Below, one piece after another: positions 16,737-25,394 of a stretch of DNA of 64,000 nucleotides (position 1 is its first letter; each line of letters starts with the position of its first letter). Made by a program: the position numbers and the translations under genes. The stretch is from Palsa-965 sp044448685 (GTDB taxonomy: Bacteria > Bacteroidota > Bacteroidia > Palsa-965). The DNA lies in contig JBIOHC010000005.1 in NCBI GenBank assembly GCA_044448685.1, forward strand, positions 1 to 64,000. The letters run 5' to 3'. A model generated the notes under the pieces. That model ran no database searches and was not told where the DNA came from. It saw nothing but the letters and a program-made list of their open reading frames with translations.

Positions 16737-17690
16737 TCAGAACAGATTGTATCGCTGATGAACAAATTCACCGGTCCTTCGGTATTTGGTATCCGGTTCA
16801 ATATTTGTTTTGTAGGCAAGTGTGACTTCATTGGTACCTCTCTGATAAGAGTTGAGTGGTATGGTCACAAAGTCATAGGAGTAACCTATCTGAATCTTAT
16901 CCATCAATATTACACCACCCTGTAATGCAAGGGCGTCCCCTAAACGGACATCTATACCGAACCACATCGTTTTTTTTATGTTCAGTTTCAGGTTATATTC
17001 AATGCCTATTGCAGAAGCGGAAGAATACATGGCAATGAGACTATTCTGCCATATGAAATCAGGGTTAAGACCATAATTATATCCTACATTGAAGTAATAA
17101 TTAGCTTTCATGGTAACCTCTGCCCTTTGTCCGGTAATACCATGATAATAATAGGCGTGATTTTCAAGAAGGTTGATTGCTGCAATTCCTACCTGATACC
17201 TGTCATTGTGCAGTAAGATTCCAAAACTTGCATTGGGTATCCATTTTGCATCAACAATATTCCTGTCAACAGCAGGATCCTGTGAATTATGGACTGAAAC
17301 AAGGCGGGCATCCCAGAAGGTTTTATTTTCATTAAAAGCTGCTCCGAATGACAATACCACATCCGGGAATTTAATGTGGTAAGCAGCATTCAGGTTATAA
17401 ATCATACGGCGGTAAGGGCCCGTTTCATCACTCACTATTTCTCCGGCAACACCTAGTTTGCCTTTCCAAAGCCTGCTGTCCAGCATGACACTTTGTGTTA
17501 CTGGGGCTCCTTCAAACCCGACCCACTGAACCCGGTAGTCGGTAAGCAGGTTAATGTTTTTCTTTATACCTGTAAAGGCTGGGTTGTAGGCAATATAATA
17601 ATTGGAACTCTGAGTATAACTAGGAATCTGCTGAGCAAAGAGCCTTGCGGCACAAAGCAGAAAAAGTAAGATTGAGGTAGCTTTCTTCAT
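16737..17690 (-). CDS. Type IX secretion system membrane protein PorP/SprF family
   Basis: A 317-residue outer-membrane beta-barrel protein with signal peptide (residues 1-19, cleavage after LFAQ). It has the family pattern of an N-terminal QQIPSYTQSSNYYIAYNPAFTG, then amphipathic strands, VQWVGFEGAPVTQSVMLDSRL, and a terminal segment LGDALALQGGVILMDKIQIGYSYDF. SprF-like members are each needed for secretion or attachment of a linked CHU_C protein. Its start overlaps the stop of the CHU_C gene by 4 bp, which fits that pairing. Confidence 0.9.
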   Translation of the reverse strand: MKKATSILLFLLCAARLFAQQIPSYTQSSNYYIAYNPAFTGIKKNINLLTDYRVQWVGFEGAPVTQSVMLDSRLWKGKLGVAGEIVSDETGPYRRMIYNLNAAYHIKFPDVVLSFGAAFNENKTFWDARLVSVHNSQDPAVDRNIVDAKWIPNASFGILLHNDRYQVGIAAINLLENHAYYYHGITGQRAEVTMKANYYFNVGYNYGLNPDFIWQNSLIAMYSSASAIGIEYNLKLNIKKTMWFGIDVRLGDALALQGGVILMDKIQIGYSYDFVTIPLNSYQRGTNEVTLAYKTNIEPDTKYRRTGEFVHQRYNLF

Positions 17691-18757
17691 CGTATTATTG
17701 TTACCGATCCTTTATATGGTTTTGAGCCGTCTGCAAGATCTAGTATGTAATAATAGGTAGCTTCCGGCAAACTGTCTCCGAAATTGGAACCATCCCAATC
17801 ATTTGCATAGCCAATTTTTGAATAAACAAGTTTACCATAACGGTTATATACATCCAATTTGGCCGTTGGATATTTCCAGATATTGCCGATATACCATGTA
17901 TCATTGCTTCCGTCACCGTTAGGGGAGAAGGTATTATAAATCACCGGAGCATCGCTTCTGATTACAAAAACGGTTACAGTATCATTGCCAGTACAACCAA
18001 ACTGATCGTGAGCTTGTAAAGTATAAGTTGTTGTCGTGGTAGGTTCGACATCGGGATTGGCTGTGCCATTATAAGCAATGGGGGGGAAGGTTGGTGTCCA
18101 GTAGTAAACGGTTGCACCTGAACCATGAAGAGTGGCTTTACCACCTTCGTAAATAGTGGTATAAACTCCTGCATTAACCGGAGGAGGCTGATGAACGATA
18201 ATGGTAACGGTTTCCGATTTGGGAGGGCAGGGGTTTTCCGTGACAGACATTGTATAGGTTGTTGTTACCGTTGGAGTAGCAACAGGAGTAGGAGAGGTTG
18301 TACTGCTTAAACCGGCGGCAGGGGACCAGGAATAGGTTGGTCCCGTTCCTGGGTTACCGGTGCCAAGGTTGACAAAACTGCTTGTCCCTGCACAATAGGC
18401 TCCTCCTGTTCCGGCATGAGCATAGTAAATCTGATAATACGCAACATAGACGGTTGATGTAGCTGTGGTCCCTGCCGAGTCAGTCACAGTCAAAGTATAC
18501 ATCACAGTACCACTGGATAAGGTTACAAGAGGATTGGCAACATTGGTTGCGGATAATCCGCCAGAAGGGGACCATGAATACGTATAAGTTCCGCCCTTCC
18601 CTCCGCTTGCAGCCGGGGTGCCTCCAATAGTTCCCGAAAAACTTGGACAGACCTGAATATTGGGCCCTGCATTAGCGACAAGTGGTGGCTGAGCCTTCAA
18701 TGCCGCTGTAATGAGGAGCAGTAATATTGAACCGTATATACGAAAGTTTGATAGCAT
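17687..18757 (-). CDS. Gliding motility-associated C-terminal (CHU_C/T9SS type B) protein
   Basis: A 356-residue secreted protein. Residues 1-22 are a signal peptide. Three Ig/PKD-like repeats of about 80 residues follow (each with Y-T-Y-S-W-S-P and a T-x-Y-T-L-T-V-T-D pattern). The last 90 residues are the CHU_C sorting domain (NTFSPNGDGSNDTWYIGNI, LDVYNRYGKLVYSK, WDGSNFGDSLPEATYYYILDL). It is translationally coupled to the PorP/SprF gene, the arrangement of SprB/SprF-type systems. It is small for the class, so it is probably an adhesin subunit rather than a motility filament. Confidence 0.9.
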   Translation of the reverse strand: MLSNFRIYGSILLLLITAALKAQPPLVANAGPNIQVCPSFSGTIGGTPAASGGKGGTYTYSWSPSGGLSATNVANPLVTLSSGTVMYTLTVTDSAGTTATSTVYVAYYQIYYAHAGTGGAYCAGTSSFVNLGTGNPGTGPTYSWSPAAGLSSTTSPTPVATPTVTTTYTMSVTENPCPPKSETVTIIVHQPPPVNAGVYTTIYEGGKATLHGSGATVYYWTPTFPPIAYNGTANPDVEPTTTTTYTLQAHDQFGCTGNDTVTVFVIRSDAPVIYNTFSPNGDGSNDTWYIGNIWKYPTAKLDVYNRYGKLVYSKIGYANDWDGSNFGDSLPEATYYYILDLADGSKPYKGSVTIIR

Positions 18758-18854
18758 TTAATGTGTGCGATCTGTAAAAGTAATGAATAATATGGAAAAA
18801 ACATAGTCTGGAAAGACTCTTGCTTTGGGCTTTATCAGGTGATAAATGTCCGGG

Positions 18855-19562
18855 TTAACAGCAAATAATAAATACTGCCGGCCTTTTGTGGAAGGATGGT
18901 TTCTCCTTCTTCCAGGCCTGTATTGTTTTACGTCTAATATATTCGGTAGGAAGTGTCAGGTCACAGGCAATACAGATTTCAGTGTCCGACTTACATTCCG
19001 TGAGTATATCATCAAATAAACGGTCATTTCGAAAAGGGGCTTCGATAAATAGCTGTGTTTGATTTTTCGTCCTTGCAATCAGTTCGATTTCTTTCAGCTT
19101 GCGAAATCGTTCTCCTTTATCTATCGGAAGATATCCGTGAAAGCAAAAGCTTTGTCCGTTTGATCCTGATGCCATTAATGCCAGCAGGAGGGAGGACGGG
19201 CCTGAAAGTGGCACTACTTTTATGTTTTTTTGCAGCGCTTTTTGAACGATAAGGGCTCCCGGGTCTGCAATGCCCGGACAGCCGGCTTCAGATAACAAAC
19301 CCACATGTTTCCCTTGCAATGCCGCATTAAGGAAGGAATCGTATGCCAGTTTATCAGAGTGCTTCCCTATTTCATGAATAACAAGAGTCTCGAGTGGCAG
19401 CCGGATCCCCATTTGTTTTAAATGCCTTCTTGCCGATCGGATATCTTCTGCAATAAATTCGGATATGGTGAGCAAAATATCCAGGTTGTCAGCCGGAATG
19501 ACCTGTTTTATAGTTGTATCCCCAAGAGGAACTGGAAACAGATAAAGATTTCCGTATTGCAT
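18855..19562 (-). CDS. RsmI-like SAM-dependent methyltransferase (tetrapyrrole methylase fold)
   Basis: A 235-residue protein of the RsmI-like family. Motifs are LYLFPVPLGD at the N terminus (in place of the RsmI LYLVATPIGN), ADNLDILLTISEFIAED, GLLSEAGCPGIADPGALIV (SAM pocket), VVPLSGPSSLLLALMASG and FHGYLP. The true RsmI 2'-O-methylates C1402 of 16S rRNA. Bacteroidota often carry this second, diverged paralogue, so the target is uncertain. The gene lies 3 bp after the phosphatase gene in the same operon. Confidence 0.8.
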   Translation of the reverse strand: MQYGNLYLFPVPLGDTTIKQVIPADNLDILLTISEFIAEDIRSARRHLKQMGIRLPLETLVIHEIGKHSDKLAYDSFLNAALQGKHVGLLSEAGCPGIADPGALIVQKALQKNIKVVPLSGPSSLLLALMASGSNGQSFCFHGYLPIDKGERFRKLKEIELIARTKNQTQLFIEAPFRNDRLFDDILTECKSDTEICIACDLTLPTEYIRRKTIQAWKKEKPSFHKRPAVFIICC

Positions 19563-19565
19563 GAC

Positions 19566-20039
19566 TCAGTTTTTGGAATTTGTTATTTTAGTGAGTACAG
19601 CATCACAAGCCTTGTCTAGCAGCTGAAATACTTGTTCAAATCCTTCTTCCCCGCCAAAATAAGGATCTGGCACAGATGTCTGCTTATCAGCATAGAGTTC
19701 TGTCAGAATCAAACTCACCTTGGATCGGTCTTCATCAGTGTTTGCCATGGAAATAATATGATCCAGATTTGAAGCATCCATCGCATATATATGGTCATAG
19801 GCTGAAAAGTCCCCCAGCTTAAACTGTCTGCCCCTGTGTTTACTTATGTCAATCTGATGCCTGAGCGCATTTGCAATGGAGCGTTCGTCAGGAGCCTGTC
19901 CCACATGATAATCTGCTGTTCCGGCTGAATCTACACTTACAGTCAGGATTCCTGCTTTGACCAATTTATGTCGCAAAATACCTTCTGCAAGAGGTGACCG
20001 ACAAATATTACCAAGACATACCATAAGTATCTTATTCAT
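19566..20039 (-). CDS. Low molecular weight protein-tyrosine phosphatase
   Basis: A 157-residue cytosolic phosphatase with the P-loop C8LGNICR14S and the general-acid Asp in VPDPYFGG, both intact. Bacterial members dephosphorylate tyrosine kinases of exopolysaccharide systems, or act on arginine phosphate. No kinase or polysaccharide cluster is adjacent. The ATG at 20039 is preferred to a GTG one codon upstream. It lies 14 bp after the sensor kinase gene and 3 bp before the methyltransferase gene, which suggests one operon. Confidence 0.9.
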   Translation of the reverse strand: MNKILMVCLGNICRSPLAEGILRHKLVKAGILTVSVDSAGTADYHVGQAPDERSIANALRHQIDISKHRGRQFKLGDFSAYDHIYAMDASNLDHIISMANTDEDRSKVSLILTELYADKQTSVPDPYFGGEEGFEQVFQLLDKACDAVLTKITNSKN

Positions 20040-20053
20040 CACGCAAACCGGAT

Positions 20054-23000
20054 TTAGTTTTTCAGAGATTTGAAAATAAGTTTGTAATAGGTGCCATTCA
20101 TTGGAATTTTCTCAATCTGACCGTTCAACTGCTCAGAAAGGATACGAACCAATTCAAGTCCTAATGACATGCTTTCCTGCTTGTGAAAAGGATCTCCGGC
20201 ATAGCCATGTCCGTTATCTCCAATAATAAGGACAAATGTATTCTGATCCTGTGTGGTATTGAGCCGAATAACAATTTCACCTTTCTCCTGATCGGAAAAT
20301 GCATACTTAAATGAATTGGAAATAATTTCATTCAGGAGAAGTCCAAGGGGAACTGTTGTGTTGAGGTTAAGGTATTCCACTTTCAGGTCGAGTGAAAGGG
20401 ATATACTCTTATCTATATTATAGGTTTCGATCATGTTCTGAACGAGCATCTGTATATAATCTTTGATATTGATTCTTCCAAAATCTTCCGAATTATATAG
20501 TTTTTCATGGATCAGGGAAATTGCCCGTATGCGGTTCTTGCATTCTTCAAATACATCGAGGGATTTAGGATCTTCAATGAAGCTGGATTGAATGCTGATA
20601 AGGCTGTTAATGACCTGCAGATTGTTTTTTACCCTGTGGTGTATTTCTTTAAGTAAGACTTCTTTTTCTTCCTTTTGCCTGATCAATTCACTGGTTCTGG
20701 AATGAATAATTTTTTCAAGCTCTTCCTTTTCTTCCAGCTGCTTCTTTTTCCTGAAACTGTTATAGGCATAAATACATCCCCCAATCGCCAAAATACACAT
20801 ACTTATGAACCACCAGGTGTTCCAGAATGGTTGTTGAATAATAAAGGAAAATTCCGCAGGTGTCTCATTCCACTCATCTCTTTTATTGGCAGCTCTGACC
20901 CGGAATACATAAATTCCAGGTGGGAGGTTGGAATAGGTTGCGAAAGGTGTTTCAGTTGCCGGGCTCCAGTCTTTATCAAAGCCTTTCAGCATAAAATCAT
21001 ATTTTATTTTTTCAGGCGAGGTTTTATTGATTGCATGAAAATCGAACGTGATATGATTTTTATCGTAGGGGAGCTTTACATTGACAGGTAAACGATCCCA
21101 GTTTCTAATTGAATCACAATATAAATTCCAATCCGGATTTTCATAATATAAACGAACATTGGAAATGTGTATCGCCGGCAATTCGTCAAATTCACGTTCT
21201 TCCCCCGGGCTGTACCGAATTATTCCTTTGATTGTACCGAACCAGAGGTTTCCGCTGTTGTCAATACAAGTGGCCCTCGAATTGCATTCAATACCCCTGA
21301 ATCCTTCACTTTTTCCGTAATTTTTTATCCATTTAATCTGACCATTTGTGTTCAGAATAATTTCATCCAACCCTTTGTTCGTTCCAACCCATATGTTTCC
21401 AAAATCATCAATGTTCAAGAGGTAGATTGTCCCGGATGAAAGTCCCTCGGCGGTTGAAATGCTGTGGAAATTTTTCCCGTCATACACTGCCACTCCGTTA
21501 TCCGTACCCATCCAAATGTGACCAAACTTATCTTTTACCAAACTGCCTATATACGGGTTGCTGATTCCTGCATCGGAACCGAAATGCCGAAACACCTCAT
21601 GTGCATACCGGTACAACTCATTCCCGGTTCCGAGCCAGACAGCTCCGGCATTGTCTTCACAAATAGAATAGACATAAGGGTTAAGCAAGCCCTCGGCCTG
21701 ACCGAAATGAATTGCCTGGTGACCGTCGTACCGATAAGCTCCTGTTCCCCGGGTACCTATCCACATATTGCCATAACTGTCTTCACAAAATACCGCAGTG
21801 TTCAGATTGTCAGACTTTGGCAAAATAGAAAGTATACGGAAATGATGTCCATCGTATTGTCTGATCCCTTGCGGGCCACCGAACCAGAGGATTCCTTTCT
21901 TATCACAATAAATAGTTCTTGCAACAAATCCTTTCATTTCCGGAACAGCGTTATAAGAAGTGGTATTTATGCCATCGTAGCTGAATACGCCTTTTGTGGA
22001 GGATCCTGCCCAGATCGTGTTTTTGTGATCACAGCAAAGTCCGAAAATATCTTTTTCATGAAAGCCCGTTAGGTTGTCATAATACGTAAAGGTTTGATCC
22101 ATGAAGCGAACCAATCCGGACCCGTTGGTACCAAACCAGAAACATCCTGAACGGTCCTCTAACAAAGAGCCGATATTATTAACCGGAAGTCCGCTGTTGA
22201 CATCAAAATGCTTTGATTCGCCTTTGAAATACTTGTAAATCCCGTCATTGGATGTTGTGATCCAGAACTGATGACGTTTGTCGGAATGGATACCAGTCAC
22301 ACTGGCCAGGGGAGAGAGGGGCAGTGAATCCACTTTTTGAATAATGCATTTTTCATAGACAGGCTGGTTGTTGACGGAAGATAATTTGTAAATCTTACTG
22401 TTTGCATCAGCAAACCAGATATTACCTGTTTCATCACCTGTAATTGACAGTATTCTATTGGTATTTCCATTCAGGAAATGCAGTTGCTTATTCTGCACAA
22501 TGAAAATGCCGTTTTGGGTACCAAGCCAAAGTATGCCTTTGTGATCCCGGTAGGTGCAAAATACGCTGTTCTCCTTCATTTCAGCGACAGGAGAAGAAAT
22601 AACCCGTATATATTCTCCGTCGAAAAGAGCTATGGACCCTCTTGTGCACAATACAAGGTTGTCCTGATCATCCCGGCCGATCTGATCAAAATGATCAGTC
22701 TGGATGAGTTCTTTTGTAGGGAGGATACTGAATTTTTTTCCATTATAGGAACAAAGCCCCCCCCATGTTGCGCCTATGATGATATTACCTTTTTTATCTT
22801 CTGCAAGCGAAGTGATGAGTTGGCCGGGCACCCCATCCTTCTGTTCGAAGGCCTGAAAATTTTTACCATCGAACTGGCAAATTCCACCGCCAGCTGTTCC
22901 AAGCCAGAGATAACCTCTGCTGTCTTCAAGCATGCAGGTGATCTCCGACTGAGAGAGGCCTTCATCGAGGGAGAATGTTTTGAAATTATAAAGTTGAGCT

Positions 23001-23086
23001 TGAGCAGGCCGGGCATTCAAGATGAATACGAACAGACAAAGCAGTTGTATAAGGAGAGTACATGGGGTATGAAGGCGGCAGTTCAC
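20054..23086 (-). CDS. Propeller-sensor histidine kinase (reg_prop, Y_Y_Y, HisKA_2)
   Basis: A 1010-residue membrane sensor. Residues 1-30 are a signal peptide/anchor. About 35-640 comprises a dozen or more two-component-regulator propeller repeats (pattern I-x-x-x-x-x-D-x-x-G-x-[IL]-W-x-G-T-x-x-G-[IL]). About 670-755 is a Y_Y_Y domain (YDFMLKGFDKDWSPA, YVFRVRAANKRDEWNE), followed by one transmembrane helix near 760-785 and a coiled linker. HisKA_2 follows with the phosphoacceptor in EIHHRVKNNLQ (about residue 815), then an HATPase domain (NEIISNSFKYAF, IGDNGHGYAGD). Unlike hybrid kinases of Bacteroides it has no receiver or AraC domain, and no response regulator is adjacent. The ligand is unknown. 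Confidence 0.9.
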   Translation of the reverse strand: MNCRLHTPCTLLIQLLCLFVFILNARPAQAQLYNFKTFSLDEGLSQSEITCMLEDSRGYLWLGTAGGGICQFDGKNFQAFEQKDGVPGQLITSLAEDKKGNIIIGATWGGLCSYNGKKFSILPTKELIQTDHFDQIGRDDQDNLVLCTRGSIALFDGEYIRVISSPVAEMKENSVFCTYRDHKGILWLGTQNGIFIVQNKQLHFLNGNTNRILSITGDETGNIWFADANSKIYKLSSVNNQPVYEKCIIQKVDSLPLSPLASVTGIHSDKRHQFWITTSNDGIYKYFKGESKHFDVNSGLPVNNIGSLLEDRSGCFWFGTNGSGLVRFMDQTFTYYDNLTGFHEKDIFGLCCDHKNTIWAGSSTKGVFSYDGINTTSYNAVPEMKGFVARTIYCDKKGILWFGGPQGIRQYDGHHFRILSILPKSDNLNTAVFCEDSYGNMWIGTRGTGAYRYDGHQAIHFGQAEGLLNPYVYSICEDNAGAVWLGTGNELYRYAHEVFRHFGSDAGISNPYIGSLVKDKFGHIWMGTDNGVAVYDGKNFHSISTAEGLSSGTIYLLNIDDFGNIWVGTNKGLDEIILNTNGQIKWIKNYGKSEGFRGIECNSRATCIDNSGNLWFGTIKGIIRYSPGEEREFDELPAIHISNVRLYYENPDWNLYCDSIRNWDRLPVNVKLPYDKNHITFDFHAINKTSPEKIKYDFMLKGFDKDWSPATETPFATYSNLPPGIYVFRVRAANKRDEWNETPAEFSFIIQQPFWNTWWFISMCILAIGGCIYAYNSFRKKKQLEEKEELEKIIHSRTSELIRQKEEKEVLLKEIHHRVKNNLQVINSLISIQSSFIEDPKSLDVFEECKNRIRAISLIHEKLYNSEDFGRINIKDYIQMLVQNMIETYNIDKSISLSLDLKVEYLNLNTTVPLGLLLNEIISNSFKYAFSDQEKGEIVIRLNTTQDQNTFVLIIGDNGHGYAGDPFHKQESMSLGLELVRILSEQLNGQIEKIPMNGTYYKLIFKSLKN

Positions 23087-23113
23087 GTTTAATATGCTAT
23101 TAAAATACGAAAA

Positions 23114-23144
23114 AAAAAGGAATCAGTCTGCCTGATTCCTTTTT
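23114..23144 (-). terminator. Strong bidirectional intrinsic terminator between dnaA and the sensor kinase
   Basis: The perfect stem GGAATCAG/CTGATTCC (23119-23126 with 23132-23139) has a 5-nt loop and is extended by AAAAA/TTTTT. On the minus strand it ends in a run of eight T. It separates dnaA (stop at 23162) from the kinase operon (start at 23086), so the latter must have its own promoter within or after it. Confidence 0.9.
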
Positions 23145-23161
23145 CATTATTCTTGTTAGAA

Positions 23162-24604
23162 TTACTGAATACTTAGTTTCTTATCCAGCTCTTCAATATA
23201 GGCCTTAAACCGTTTGTCCGTATCCATTAGGTTGTTGACAGTACGGCAGGCATGCAGTACAGTGGCATGATCTTTTCCTCCACAATGCATTCCAATCGTT
23301 GCCAGGGATGATTTAGTCATATTCTTGGCAAAATACATAGCTATCTGACGGGCCTGAACAACTTCTCTTTTGCGTGTTTTCGATTTGAGCAATTCAATGG
23401 GAAGGTCGAAATAATCGCAAACGACTTTCTGGATATAATCAATGGATACCTCTCTTGCCGTATTTTTCACGAACTTATCAATCATACTCTTGGCCAAATC
23501 AAGGGTAATTGATTTCTTATTCAGGGAAGCCTGAGCAAGCAGGGAAATTAAAGCGCCTTCAAGTTCACGGATGTTTGTTGTAATACTGTACGCAAGATAC
23601 TCTACCACTTCTTTGGGCAGTTCGATGCCATCGGTGTATAGTTTCTTTTCCAGGATAGCGATACGTGTTTCCAGGCTTGGCACCTGCAGGTCAGCACTCA
23701 GCCCCCATTTAAAACGGGAGAGAAGACGCTGCTCCATTCCCTGCATTTCAACAGGAGGTTTGTCGGCAGTCAGAACAAGTTGTTTACCGGTTTGGTGCAG
23801 GTGATTGAAAATGTGGAAGAAGACATCCTGAGTCTTGTCTTTACCGGCGAGGAATTGTACATCATCGATGATGAGCACATCAATCATCTGGTAAAAATGT
23901 ATAAAATCGTTGGTATTGTTATTCTTAACAGCATCAATAAACTGATGACAAAATTTTTCAGAAGAAAGGTAAAGTACTGTTTTGCCGGGGTAATTGCGTT
24001 TGATTTCAATTCCGATAGCATGTGCGAGATGCGTCTTTCCCAATCCAACACCTCCATAAATCAGCAATGGGTTAAATGCAGTTCCTCCTGGTTTGTTGGC
24101 TACCGCATAACCGGCAGAACGGGCCAGACGGTTACAATCACCTTCTACGAAATTTTCAAAAGAATAATTTGGATTCAGCTGGCTTTCAACATTCACCTTT
24201 TTGAGTCCGGGGATGATAAAAGGGTTACGGATAGTATTTTTATTCAAATCGATCGGCATGGATACCGAAGGATTTTTTATATCTCTTGTGTTGGAAGTCG
24301 GGATTTTAACGGTATAAGGTTTGGTGCTATTATGGTTATTCTCCATAATGATACTGTACTCCAGTTTCCCTTCCGTGCCCAGTTCCTTACGGATGGTTTT
24401 TTTGAGCAAGGTAATATAATGCTCTTCCAGCCACTCATAAAAAAACTGACTGGGGACTTGAATGGTGAGAACGCTTGCTGAGAGTTTAATCGCTTTTATC
24501 GGCTCAAACCAGGTTTTGAAACTTTGCGTACTAACATTGTCACGAATAATGGATAAGCAGTTTTCCCAAATTTTTTCATGCGATTTCTCCAATTTTGCTT
24601 TCAA
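23162..24604 (-). CDS. dnaA: Chromosomal replication initiator DnaA
   Basis: A 480-residue complete DnaA. Domain I is residues 1-85 (IWENCLSIIRDNVSTQSFKTWFEPI), with a short linker to about 140. The AAA+ domain has Walker A GGVGLGKT (184-191), Walker B VLIIDDVQFL and sensor/Arg motifs (LLSRFKWGL). Domain IV ends with the DnaA-box binding signature CGGKDHATVLHACRTV near 443. The start is the TTG at 24604: no ATG occurs before conserved domain I and the length is typical. It is flanked neither by dnaN nor by rpmH, which is common in this phylum. A weak start codon on dnaA could keep its level low, which is inference. Confidence 0.96.
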   Translation of the reverse strand: MKAKLEKSHEKIWENCLSIIRDNVSTQSFKTWFEPIKAIKLSASVLTIQVPSQFFYEWLEEHYITLLKKTIRKELGTEGKLEYSIIMENNHNSTKPYTVKIPTSNTRDIKNPSVSMPIDLNKNTIRNPFIIPGLKKVNVESQLNPNYSFENFVEGDCNRLARSAGYAVANKPGGTAFNPLLIYGGVGLGKTHLAHAIGIEIKRNYPGKTVLYLSSEKFCHQFIDAVKNNNTNDFIHFYQMIDVLIIDDVQFLAGKDKTQDVFFHIFNHLHQTGKQLVLTADKPPVEMQGMEQRLLSRFKWGLSADLQVPSLETRIAILEKKLYTDGIELPKEVVEYLAYSITTNIRELEGALISLLAQASLNKKSITLDLAKSMIDKFVKNTAREVSIDYIQKVVCDYFDLPIELLKSKTRKREVVQARQIAMYFAKNMTKSSLATIGMHCGGKDHATVLHACRTVNNLMDTDKRFKAYIEELDKKLSIQ

Positions 24605-24962
24605 GTTAATGGCTTTATATGATGAACAAATGATTTTTTTTTCGAGTTGTAAATGTATGCAAATTAAAACACGAGCCTCCGACTTTCCAACAAAAAAATA
24701 TTAAAAAAATTTCCGGTTACCTATTGACTTTCTAGATAATTTATTCATGAATCATTTTCAGGTGTTTATGAACGAAGGTTGCATTTAACTCAACCGACTG
24801 ACCCTGCCCTCTCTATGCCTTGCAATTTAAGTATTTTGATCCGTTGTTCCAAATGAAAGGAGCAGGAAAACGGAATAAGATTCTCTTTTTTCCCCGTTCC
24901 TGATTTTATGTACCTTCAAGCACTTCATTCATGATCGCGGTTATAAATATTTTTTGTACAAG
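24605..24962. other. Intergenic region upstream of dnaA, no clear oriC
   Basis: A 358-bp AT-rich gap between divergent dnaA and the thioesterase gene. It holds A/T runs near 24635-24715 and an ATTCATGAAT palindrome near 24745. By eye there is no TTATCCACA-type DnaA box on either strand and no exact TAnnTTTG promoter. No gene was recognised in it. Confidence 0.5.
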
Positions 24963-25361
24963 ATGACATATACGGATGTTCAGATTCGGGTGCGCTATGG
25001 TGAAACGGATCGTATGGGATACGTTTATTATGGAAACTATGCCCAGTATTTTGAAGTAGCCAGGGTGGAAGCACTACGGACCTTTGGTATCAGTTACCGG
25101 GAAATGGAGGAAGGAGGCATTATGTTGCCTGTTCATACCTATTCCGTGAAGTTCGGAAAACCTGCCTATTATGATGACCTCCTGACGATTCGCACCCGTA
25201 TTGTAAAACTGAGCGGCACCCGTATCTTTTTCAGTTTCGAAACCTTTAACGAAAAAGGGGAGCAAATAAATAAAGCTGAAATATCTCTTGTCTTTATTAA
25301 TATAGTGACACAAAAACCTTGTCAACCTCCCGACAGTATTGCAAAACAAATTTCAAACTAA
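24963..25361 (+). CDS. Acyl-CoA thioesterase, 4HBT/YbgC family
   Basis: A 132-residue single hot-dog domain. The active-site region is RVRYGETD16RMGYVYYGNYAQYFEVARVEALR, with the catalytic Asp16 of the 4-hydroxybenzoyl-CoA thioesterase branch. The LPVHTYSVKFGKPAYYDDLLTIRT segment is also typical. Members hydrolyse short or aromatic acyl-CoA thioesters, some with the Tol-Pal machinery, but none of those genes is near. The ATG at 24963 is preferred to a TTG three codons upstream. The M1 peptidase gene follows after 33 bp on the same strand. Confidence 0.88.
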   Translation: MTYTDVQIRVRYGETDRMGYVYYGNYAQYFEVARVEALRTFGISYREMEEGGIMLPVHTYSVKFGKPAYYDDLLTIRTRIVKLSGTRIFFSFETFNEKGEQINKAEISLVFINIVTQKPCQPPDSIAKQISN

Positions 25362-25394
25362 TCCTGTTCGCAGCTTCAATTTTCGCACCCTCTC

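Noticed and set aside
20675..24481. Several antisense frames of 130-230 codons opposite the sensor kinase and dnaA.
   Set aside because: The sense strands encode well-conserved proteins throughout; the antisense products are Phe/Ile/Cys-rich without domains.
24840..24900. Hairpin CAGGAAAACGG with CCGTTCCTG upstream of the thioesterase gene.
   Set aside because: The arms pair only with a 2-base bulge and a loop over 15 nt, there is no T tract, and it has no counterpart elsewhere in the window.
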